The notes below the pieces were generated by a model. It was given only the letters and a program-made list of their open reading frames with translations, ran no database searches and had not been told where the DNA came from. From the NCBI GenBank assembly GCA_023807065.1, contig JAJJLU010000985.1, forward strand, positions 1 to 12,573: a stretch of 12,573 bases of DNA. Direction: 5' to 3'. The stretch is from Isotricha intestinalis (lineage: Eukaryota; Ciliophora; Litostomatea; Vestibuliferida; Isotrichidae). Within the stretch, counting starts at the first letter, position 1. Each line of letters begins with the position of its first letter. Below are positions 1-6,477 of this stretch, one piece after another. The position numbers and the translations under genes were made by a program.

Positions 1-632
1 TTATTATTATCAATTTTATTTTTTTTAAAAGAATAAAAAGGTCTTATTTCAATATTACGACTTTCTATTTTTTGTCTCACTAGATTATTAATATATAAAC
101 CAGCAATATCCGATTTTAATAAACTTTTTTGTAAAGCATATCCTTCTGAAACAGGAACAGAATAAGTAAAATTATGTCCTGAATCAAAAACTAAGCAAGT
201 ACTTCTTCCACATGAAAAAGATGATAATACTGCAGATTTACATATATAAATTGCTGGAATTTGATATTTTTCAAACATAAATTCTGTTAATTTTATTCTA
301 TGTTCTTTATAATGTAATGATGGCTCTGAAAATATTATTGGATGATCTTTTAAATCTATATTCATATTCATTTCTAATAAATTGTCAATTGTTAATTCAA
401 ATAAATCATAATTTTCAATTGTACCGTTTTTATTCATATATGATATTATCTTTGTTTCTGGCTTAAAAAAACGAAGCGAACTTTCAGTAAAAAATAAATT
501 CTTAGAATTTGGATTTTTCCCTATTATTGGCTGAAATACTGTTCTTGGAGAATCTTCTCCTGAATATCCTATACGAAAATTAAAAGTTCCTAAATCTAAT
601 ACTAATGATGATACTTCGTCACCGCCGAACAT
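1..632 (-). CDS. ARP4: Actin-related protein 4 (Arp4/BAF53-like), N-terminal part, cut by window edge
   Basis: Reading the minus strand from ATG at 632-630 gives 210 codons, open to the left edge, so the C-terminal half lies outside the window. The protein starts MFGGDEVSSLVLDLGTF and continues with R-x-GYSGED-x-P. This matches the characteristic Arp4/ACTL6A start (M-[YF]-GGDEV, then D-[IL]-G, then GYAGED-x-P), not conventional actin. Later landmarks fit the actin fold: an FSEPSLHYKEHR segment (actin LTEAPLNPKANRE position), a FEKYQIPAIYICKSAVLSSFSCGRST segment read in part, a phosphate-loop-2 position reading FDSGHNFTYSVPV, and an IEIRPFYSF segment like the Arp4 'NIELVPPYMIA' stretch. Arp4 is known as a nuclear subunit of chromatin complexes (NuA4, SWR1, INO80, and BAF in animals) and binds HSA domains. 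Its start context is a run of A. Assignment to Arp4 rather than another Arp is fairly secure; function in this organism is inferred from the family. Confidence 0.85.
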   Translation of the reverse strand, partial: MFGGDEVSSLVLDLGTFNFRIGYSGEDSPRTVFQPIIGKNPNSKNLFFTESSLRFFKPETKIISYMNKNGTIENYDLFELTIDNLLEMNMNIDLKDHPIIFSEPSLHYKEHRIKLTEFMFEKYQIPAIYICKSAVLSSFSCGRSTCLVFDSGHNFTYSVPVSEGYALQKSLLKSDIAGLYINNLVRQKIESRNIEIRPFYSFKKNKIDNN

Positions 633-862
633 TTTTTTTTTAAATTTTATTTATATTATTTTTTTTTAAAATATGGTTTTTTTCTTGGATAATAGTTTAA
701 GAGTTTATATTGAATATAGGGTAAATATTTTTGATTTTTTGTTTTATAAAGATTTTGAATTAAGATGTTTCGAATAAAAAGTAAATTTGGTATAATGAAA
801 ACAAAAGATATACAAATGTTTTTTTTTTATATTTAAATAATAAGAATAAATATTAATTATTA
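633..862. other. AT-rich spacer upstream of ARP4
   Basis: This stretch separates the ARP4 start (reading left) from the decayed gene that begins near 863. It holds T-runs next to the ARP4 ATG (632-670), which read as A-runs on the coding strand and give the usual A-rich start context here. I see no RNA gene, no long open frame and no recognisable motif. It presumably contains the ARP4 promoter, but nothing in the bases proves it. Confidence 0.4.
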
Positions 863-1389
863 ATGAAGGAATTTAATATATTAAATTATATTCCTCCAAT
901 AAATTTTACAAAATATATTCCAAGATATATTGATTATAATTTAATTTGTTCCTTAAATTACATTATAAGAAAAAAATAACCATTTATTAATTATGAATAT
1001 GAAAGCGGTCATCATGGAAAAATTTTAATAAAAATTTATATGAATAAAATATAAATTTTCCTCTTTCTAAATCAAATTTATAAATTGGGGAAAAAATCAA
1101 AAAGAAATTCAGGGAGATTATTATTATTGTTCTAAATGACAAAAATTTTTATGTTATTTATATCAAATAAAATATTATTGGACAAAAAAGTATTGATTTT
1201 ATAAATATTTCAGAAGTTTATTTTTATACTCAACTAATAATGAAAAAGGAAATAATTCTCTTTTTAAACAATATGAAGAAATTTTTTAAAGGGAAATATT
1301 CATGATAATATTATTTTTTCTTTGATGAATTAAATAATGGAACCATCACATCTGGAATTTTAATTAAATTATGGCCAGATTATTTTTAA
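863..1389 (+). pseudogene. Probable decayed protein gene in three frames
   Basis: Protein-like sequence is spread over all three plus frames. From ATG at 863 a frame reads MKEFNILNYIPPINFTKYIP and so on to TAA at 977-979, then continues in the same frame with PFINYEYESGHHGKILIKIY to TAA at 1052-1054. A second frame from about 1083 reads NWGKNQKEIQGDYYYCSK, hits TGA (1137-1139), continues with aromatic-rich protein-like sequence, and meets TGA (1194-1196) and TAA (1287-1289). A third frame, reached across a T-run near 1282-1287, has two adjacent stops (1303-1308) and ends FDELNNGTITSGILIKLWPD then YF and TAA at 1387-1389. Stop density in the chosen frames is well below what such AT-rich noncoding DNA should give, and base composition is richer in G and C than the flanks. 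I do not recognise the family. A CxxC-like position would exist if the first TGA replaced a Cys codon, which would fit a zinc-binding protein, but this is speculative. An alternative is chance. Confidence 0.45.
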
Positions 1390-1545
1390 AAAAATATATA
1401 TTTATTTAAAATATAAATATTATTAATATTTGAAAAATTTATTTTTATTTATTATTTATTTTATGAAATTAATAATATTTCTCCTAAAATAAATAATTAA
1501 TATTTCAAACAAATTTAAATAAAAAATAATATCATTAAAAAAAAA

Positions 1546-2145
1546 ATGAAAAACGATTCAATAAGTTCAGATGACCCTGAATTAAAAGATTTATGCAAAT
1601 ATTCCTTTGACACCTTATTAAAATATTTAGATAAATCTTCAAATATTAATCCAAAATTTCCAGAGAAATTTAAAGGGAAATCATTTCCATTATTTGTAAC
1701 ATGGAAAATAGGTGAAGAAAAAGAATTAAGAGGATGTATAGGTACTTTTGAATCATCAGATTTAGAAAAAAATTTAAAAGATTATTCCTTAATAGCAGCT
1801 TTTCAAGATCCAAGATTTGATCCAATTGAATTAAAAGAATTTAAATATTTAAATTGTGGAATTTCATTATTAGTAAATTTTGAAGAAGTTAATAATATTT
1901 ATGATTGGGAAATTGGAAAACATGGTATTCAAATTCAATTTGATAATGGAAGACATTATGGAGCAACTTATTTACCTCAAGTTGCTTTTGAACAAGGATG
2001 GAATCAAAAAGAAACTTTAGAATCTTTAATAATGAAAGCTGGCTTTTATGGGAGTTTAAATGAGGTTGAAAAATTAATTAAATTAACTAGATATGAATCT
2101 ATTAAAGTTGAAATGAGTTATGAAGAATATGAAAAATTAAAATAA
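1546..2145 (+). CDS. AMMECR1-domain protein
   Basis: This 199-aa protein is almost entirely one AMMECR1 domain and is full length for the family core. Landmarks are FPLFVTWKIG at 47-56, the signature LRGCIGTF at 61-68, L-x-x-YSLIAAFQDPRFDPI at 77-94, CGISLLVNFEEV at 104-115, DWEIGKHGIQI at 120-130, GATYLPQVAFEQGW at 139-152, and a KLTRYES close to the C-terminus at 179-185. Human AMMECR1 shares this order of motifs, including 'VTWKIG', 'LRGCIGTF', 'TYLPEVA-EQGW' and 'KLTRYRS'. The conserved Cys64 in RGCIG is present; the family is widespread in archaea and eukaryotes, and its biochemical activity is not well settled, although the fold and the invariant surface around LRGCIGT suggest an enzymatic or binding site. 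The start at 1546 follows a run of A and leaves about 45 residues before the core, as in other family members. The gene converges with the minus-strand gene to its right, with 81 bases between stops. Confidence 0.93.
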   Translation: MKNDSISSDDPELKDLCKYSFDTLLKYLDKSSNINPKFPEKFKGKSFPLFVTWKIGEEKELRGCIGTFESSDLEKNLKDYSLIAAFQDPRFDPIELKEFKYLNCGISLLVNFEEVNNIYDWEIGKHGIQIQFDNGRHYGATYLPQVAFEQGWNQKETLESLIMKAGFYGSLNEVEKLIKLTRYESIKVEMSYEEYEKLK

Positions 2146-2226
2146 GTCGATATTTTTTTTATTTTTTTTTTTGAAAAAAGCATTTTTTATAAAAAAAATT
2201 TTTTATTTATAATTAAATGTTGTTTA
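2146..2226. terminator. Convergent 3' region shared by two genes
   Basis: Only 81 bases separate the stop codons of two converging genes. The stretch is almost pure A/T, with alternating T- and A-runs: A6-GCA-T6 at 2174-2188, then A8-T6 at 2191-2204. These could pair as short hairpins and offer A-rich polyadenylation context on either strand. Function as a bidirectional 3' end is inferred from position; no canonical eukaryotic poly(A) signal is diagnostic in sequence this AT-rich. Confidence 0.3.
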
Positions 2227-3474
2227 TTATTCAGTTACTTTTAATACATAACATCCATGATCTGAACTAATTACACAATAATTTAAATTATATTTTATAT
2301 AATATGAATAACCCATTGAAAAAAATCTTTTATTTTTTTCATCTTGTTTAATATCTTTTAAATCATATAAATTAAAAAATTTACTTATTTTCCCATCTTC
2401 ATAAATATTAACTCCACCATCAATATCTAATAAAATAATAATAAATTCATCATTAAGATTTTTACTAATATTACTATTATTATTATTATTGTTATTATTA
2501 TTATTAGTATTAGAATTTAAAATAGAATTAGTACCTTTATTAACTAAAGTTTCTTTTTTAAATTGATTAAAATCATTTTTATCATTTTTATCATTAACAT
2601 TTAAATAAACATCTCCTTTATTTTCTTTTAATTTATATTCATTATCATTAAAAATATTATTTTTAATTTGAGGGTAAAGAATAACATCAATAGCATAAAC
2701 TTCATCTCCAAAATGTTTAAAATATTGAATTAAAGTAAAATGTTCATCAATTAATCTAATTTCACAAATATTTAAATTTCTAACTAAAATAAATTTATTT
2801 CCAGGTAAGAATTTAAAATGACTAATATGTCCGAATTTTTTTTGAATTAATAATTTAATAGGTTTATCTAATTTATTTCCTAAATTAGCAATACATAAAT
2901 TTCTTTCTTTATCAGATAAAAATTCAACCCAAGCAAATTTTTGTGAATCAAAATCTAAAGGAACTGAATAATTAGTCATAGGTAAAGTTCCACTTAAACA
3001 ATCATTAGTATTTAAATCTCTTATTTCAAATTCAGCATCAATATTTGTTATAGTAACATTGCCTTCTTCAGGTTGAGTTAATTGAACTCTAAAAAATATA
3101 TTATATGATAACATTATAAATGCATTTTCACAATATTTATTATGTTCTGTTTCAGTAGAATAATTTTTTATTTTTGTTGAAGGAGGAAATTTTGAATTTG
3201 AAGAAAAATCTATTAAATATTTTATTATTTCTTCATCTCCTATTGCTACATTTATATATTTTTCATTAGGACTATATGATATATCTACTATGTTTTCTGA
3301 TGATAATTCTGATAATATATATATTTTGTTTTCTAAAATTGAATATAATGTTATGTTTCCCATCATTGTTCCAAATATTACATAATTCTCTATTAAGGAT
3401 AATGCACTTATTGGATCTGCAAATCTTATGTCTAATAAACGGATTAAAGTAATTTTTTTATTTTTTATTTCCAT
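2227..3474 (-). CDS. Probable WD40-like beta-propeller protein with poly-Asn loop
   Basis: This 415-aa protein has alternating short hydrophobic strands and turns typical of beta-propellers. The best blade-like segment is ALSLIENYVIFGTMMGNITL (24-43), followed by an 'IVDISYSPNEKYINVAIGD' segment at 62-80, the common 'D-[IL]-x-[FY]-SPN-x-[KR]-[YF]' strand signature of WD40 proteins. The C-terminal 'YCVISSDHGCYVLKV' (399-413) resembles a closing strand. Clear WD dipeptides are absent, so blade count cannot be read. Residues 271-340 are a disordered insertion with an Asn-Asp-Lys repeat (NDKNDKND, 294-301) and ten consecutive Asn at 324-333. No signal peptide or membrane segment is seen, so it is probably cytoplasmic or nuclear and acts as a scaffold. 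The start ATG at 3474 follows a run of A on the coding strand and is the first in the frame. Family beyond the propeller-like pattern is not recognised. Confidence 0.6.
   Translation of the reverse strand: MEIKNKKITLIRLLDIRFADPISALSLIENYVIFGTMMGNITLYSILENKIYILSELSSENIVDISYSPNEKYINVAIGDEEIIKYLIDFSSNSKFPPSTKIKNYSTETEHNKYCENAFIMLSYNIFFRVQLTQPEEGNVTITNIDAEFEIRDLNTNDCLSGTLPMTNYSVPLDFDSQKFAWVEFLSDKERNLCIANLGNKLDKPIKLLIQKKFGHISHFKFLPGNKFILVRNLNICEIRLIDEHFTLIQYFKHFGDEVYAIDVILYPQIKNNIFNDNEYKLKENKGDVYLNVNDKNDKNDFNQFKKETLVNKGTNSILNSNTNNNNNNNNNNSNISKNLNDEFIIILLDIDGGVNIYEDGKISKFFNLYDLKDIKQDEKNKRFFSMGYSYYIKYNLNYCVISSDHGCYVLKVTE
2474..2508. repeat. ATT trinucleotide tract encoding poly-Asn
   Basis: A plus-strand ATT tract with one GTT interruption (reading AAT with one AAC on the coding strand) encodes Asn324-333 of the minus-strand propeller-like protein. 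It is in frame and lies in a predicted loop, so length changes by whole units would be tolerated. Such tracts are common in extremely AT-rich protist genes. Confidence 0.85.
2571..2594. repeat. 9-base tandem repeat encoding Asn-Asp-Lys units
   Basis: The unit ATCATTTTT occurs about two and a half times in tandem and encodes the NDKNDKND stretch (residues 294-301) of the minus-strand protein. It is a multiple of three, so copy number can vary without breaking the frame. It sits in the same low-complexity insertion as the poly-Asn tract. Confidence 0.6.
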
Positions 3475-3567
3475 TTTTTTTTTATTTTTTCATTTTTTTT
3501 TTGGTTTTTTTTATTTTTTTTTTTTATATTTTTTTTTGTATTTGTTTTTTTAAAAAAAAAGTTAATA
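3475..3567. promoter_or_regulatory. Divergent intergenic promoter region, T-rich on plus strand
   Basis: Two genes start outward from this 93-base gap, so it should hold both promoters and both 5' leaders. Its plus strand is nearly pure T (runs of 8 to 14 T, broken by single A, C or GG) until a TTTTTTAAAAAAAAA switch at about 3545-3559. The composition is strand-asymmetric, unlike the mixed A/T of other spacers here. Rigid poly(dA:dT) is known to exclude nucleosomes in eukaryotic promoters; that it does so here is inference. Confidence 0.5.
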
Positions 3568-4158
3568 ATGGGGAATAATAATCAAAAGTTTGATGAGAAA
3601 TATTCTGTTGATTTGTTTAATTCAATTGTTTTTAATCATAATGATTTTAAGGAAGAAAAAGGAAATAAAAATTTTGAAGTTCATAAAGATAAAATAAATG
3701 ATATAATTTTTGAATCTGGAACTCCTTTTAATTTTAATAATAGTAATATTGAAGAAAAAAATTTTCAGTTTAATTTATTTTGTCAAACTTTACATAAAAA
3801 AATTGGTATTATTATATTATTTAATGAAAAGAAGAAAAATACTTTAAAAAAAATTAAAAAATTATTAAGTAAAATAGAAGATATAAACGATTTAGAAATT
3901 TATGAGTCTATTCAAAAATATTTTTTTATTTATTTATTAGATGAATCTCAAAATGAAATCTTTGATAAAATTCTTTCTTATATTAAACAAGATAAAAATA
4001 ATCTTCCATTTATTTTATTTGTTAAAAAAGATAATAAAAATCAAGATTTTAATGTTAATTGTATTAAATTTTATATTTCTAATTTAGAAGATGTTAATTT
4101 ATTTAAAAATATTTTACTTAATTTTATTAATCAAAAAAAAGATGAAGAAATAAAATAA
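3568..4158 (+). CDS. Unrecognised 196-aa protein, possible thioredoxin-like fold
   Basis: I do not recognise this protein. The first 65 residues are polar and Asn-rich. From about 70 onward the pattern is a strand (KKIGIIILFN, 77-86), a basic helix (KKNTLKKIKKLLSKI, 89-103), a strand (YFFIYLLDES, 118-127), a helix (NEIFDKILSYIKQ, 129-141), then NLPFILFVKK (145-154), another strand (CIKFYI, 165-170) and a final helix (DVNLFKNILLNFIN, 175-188). The order strand-helix-strand-helix-LP-strand-strand-helix resembles thioredoxin-like domains, with Pro147 at the cis-proline position. There is no CxxC, so redox activity is unlikely; UAS-type thioredoxin-like modules of UBX proteins are one comparable non-redox group. 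The N-terminus MGNNNQ has a Gly2 but Gln, not Ser or Thr, at the position favoured for myristoylation, so lipidation is only a possibility. The start at 3568 is the first ATG in frame. Fold assignment is inference from secondary-structure pattern. Confidence 0.6.
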   Translation: MGNNNQKFDEKYSVDLFNSIVFNHNDFKEEKGNKNFEVHKDKINDIIFESGTPFNFNNSNIEEKNFQFNLFCQTLHKKIGIIILFNEKKKNTLKKIKKLLSKIEDINDLEIYESIQKYFFIYLLDESQNEIFDKILSYIKQDKNNLPFILFVKKDNKNQDFNVNCIKFYISNLEDVNLFKNILLNFINQKKDEEIK

Positions 4159-4516
4159 TAATTATTAATTTTATTTTACTTCACTCTTAAAATTTAAATT
4201 AAATAAATTACAATATAAAAAGAGAATTAAATAATGGAATGTTTTTTTAAATATGATTTAATTATTATTAATATAGGAAATGACCAATATATATAATTAG
4301 AAAAGAAAATAGATTATATAGTAGTTATAATCTATTCAAATAATTAAAGATATATCAGTTTTGTTATATTAATAGATTTATATAATTTCAATTATAATTA
4401 ATAATATATTTTTTCTTATATTCATGATGAAATATTTATGAGATTTTTAAATGATTATTTTTGATTGATTTTGGAAATTAATAATTCATATTTTTTTATT
4501 TAAATTTTTTTGAATT
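4159..4516. other. 358-base spacer without a convincing gene
   Basis: This gap lies between two co-directional genes. A plus frame from ATG 4234 to TAA 4503 reads 90 codons but is broken by several stops (for example at 4294-4296), about as many as chance predicts at this base composition, so I do not call a gene. I see no RNA gene or repeat. It should hold the 3' end of the gene to the left and the promoter of the membrane protein gene that starts at 4517. Confidence 0.5.
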
Positions 4517-6328
4517 ATGGGAATTAAAGATTCAATTAATCAATTATCTATTAGTTTACAAATCAGAATTGGGATTTTTTTTGTATTTAGTTTTTCAATT
4601 GTTATTATTTTAGGATTACTTATGATTTGTCTTGGAGTCCATTATTCTTCTTTAAAAAAATATTATAATAGTTTATTATATAAAGATGAAATGAATTTAT
4701 TGGATAATATTGATCAATTGATTGAATCTGGAGAAGGAATATTTGAAGTTACTTCAAAAATAGAATCTTTTTTTTATAATCAATTATTTTTTAACTTAAA
4801 TTCTTCTCCATTTCTTTTGGAAAATATATTCGAAATTGATAATACTTCTTTTTTTTTTCAAAACTTATCATCTGAAGAAAATAAATATTTAAATTATATT
4901 CTTCCACTTATTAATTATTCAATTAATCCAAATTCAACAAATACTTTTACAAATTTTTTATTTTTTCTTCCTAATAATAAAGTAGCTTCATATTTGAAAA
5001 ATGATAATTTATCCGATATTATAAATGGGATTAAAAATTTAACTCAAAGTTTAAATGAAAATAAAAGTTGTGAAAAATCAATAATATATATTGAAAATTT
5101 AAACTCTATTCCTTTTTCTTCAATATCATTAACAATTAATTCAGCTAATTTTATTTCTGGTGTTGCTTTATTTTTTAATAATAATATTATAGAAATAATA
5201 ATTGATTCAGTTTTAAAAGGAATTACTAATAATATATTTGTTTTAATCTCATTAAAAAAAAAAGATAAAGTTTTAAATAAATTATTAACTCCAAATATGT
5301 GTAATTATATAAAAAAATATGCTTATTTAAATAATATTGCTTTTAATATTTCAATTGACAATAATATTAATATTTTAAATTGTTTTACAAATGAAGATTA
5401 TATTTTTAAAACAAATAAAAATTCTTTAAGTGAAAATATATTTACAAAAGAAAAAGTTTCTTTTGATATTTATACAAATAATTCAGATAATAAAATAGAA
5501 CAAATAAATTCATTTATATTATTAAAATCATTTTATCCAAAAAATGCAACAAACATAAATTGTCCTTATTTATTCTTAACTGAAAATTATATAGTAAGTA
5601 AATTAGGAGAATTAAATTATAATATGAATATAATATCAACAGAATGTTTTTATTTTATAATATTTGTATTTATATGTAATTTTTTTATTTGGTTATTTAT
5701 ATTAAATTTTATTATTATTACAGTACTTCAAATTTCTCATAGTATATCAGATCCAATTGATAAATTAATTAAAATTGTTTCTATGAGTGATAATAATAAT
5801 TTAGGAAAAGAAAATAAAGAATTAAAAAATTATTTAAGTACAATTTCTTATGAAGACGATTCTACCATTAATGATTTATTTATGCTTTGTAAACAAATTA
5901 TTATTGGTGGATTTAAACAAGAAGAAAAAAAAAGGAAAAAAAAACGAAAATGCATTAACTCTTATAATAATATTTCTCTTGTTAAAAGTAATAATATGGT
6001 TATTGATGAAAATGAAATAATGGAAAATATGAAAAATAAAGAAATTAATTTTTTTGAAAAACCTAATATAAATAAACTTCAATCTAATAATTTTCATAAA
6101 ATTAATAATAATAATATTTTAAATCAAAAAAAAAAAGATATTGATTTTGATCATTGTGAATTATCTAAACCTATTTTTAATAATAAATTTTATATTTGGA
6201 ATGAATTTCAACTTACTAAAGATAATGAATATTTTCAAATTGTAAAGAATGAATTAGGTGAAAAAAATAAAAAAACTGTATTTGGCTTTTTTTCAAAAAT
6301 TATAGAGAAAGAAGAAAATGAAAAATAA
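4517..6328 (+). CDS. Two-pass membrane protein with sensor topology and HAMP-like segment
   Basis: This 603-aa protein has the layout of a membrane sensor. An N-terminal transmembrane segment lies at about 19-41 (IRIGIFFVFSF... to MICLGV). An outer domain of about 330 residues follows (42-376), with several NxS/T sites and a few Cys. The second transmembrane segment is at about 378-404 and runs straight into SISDPIDKLIKIVSM (409-423), which resembles the first helix of HAMP linkers, with Pro413 at the conserved position. The outer domain size and position suit a Cache-type ligand-binding domain, but no diagnostic motif is visible. The cytoplasmic tail (about 425-603) is low-complexity and contains a strongly basic block (KKRKKKRK, near 472-479) and Asn-rich stretches. 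No kinase, cyclase, phosphatase or other output domain is seen. The next gene starts 149 bases downstream in the same direction and is also a large sensor-like membrane protein. Similar TM-Cache-TM-HAMP proteins are common in ciliates; exact family and ligand are unknown. Confidence 0.7.
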   Translation: MGIKDSINQLSISLQIRIGIFFVFSFSIVIILGLLMICLGVHYSSLKKYYNSLLYKDEMNLLDNIDQLIESGEGIFEVTSKIESFFYNQLFFNLNSSPFLLENIFEIDNTSFFFQNLSSEENKYLNYILPLINYSINPNSTNTFTNFLFFLPNNKVASYLKNDNLSDIINGIKNLTQSLNENKSCEKSIIYIENLNSIPFSSISLTINSANFISGVALFFNNNIIEIIIDSVLKGITNNIFVLISLKKKDKVLNKLLTPNMCNYIKKYAYLNNIAFNISIDNNINILNCFTNEDYIFKTNKNSLSENIFTKEKVSFDIYTNNSDNKIEQINSFILLKSFYPKNATNINCPYLFLTENYIVSKLGELNYNMNIISTECFYFIIFVFICNFFIWLFILNFIIITVLQISHSISDPIDKLIKIVSMSDNNNLGKENKELKNYLSTISYEDDSTINDLFMLCKQIIIGGFKQEEKKRKKKRKCINSYNNISLVKSNNMVIDENEIMENMKNKEINFFEKPNINKLQSNNFHKINNNNILNQKKKDIDFDHCELSKPIFNNKFYIWNEFQLTKDNEYFQIVKNELGEKNKKTVFGFFSKIIEKEENEK

Positions 6329-6477
6329 AAAGTTTAATTTTCTTTAATATAAATAATAATAATTTATATATAATACCCTTAAATTTAAAAAAAAAATTTA
6401 TTTTTACTTAAAAAATATAAGAACTTTTTTATTCTTTATTAATTATATTTATAAAATTAAATATAAATATTTTTCTA

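Noticed and set aside
863..1389. Active gene read through TGA as Cys with frequent frameshifting, as in Euplotes
   Set aside because: The intact genes show no in-frame TGA or frameshifts, and the telomere unit differs from that of Euplotes; decay is the simpler reading.
4234..4503. 90-codon plus frame with internal stops as a second decayed gene
   Set aside because: It has about as many stops as expected by chance at this composition and shows no protein-like motif.
5876..6097. Minus-strand open frame of 73 codons inside the 603-aa membrane protein gene
   Set aside because: It is a Phe/Ile-rich shadow of A-rich coding DNA, with no family signal and lying entirely within a convincing plus-strand gene.
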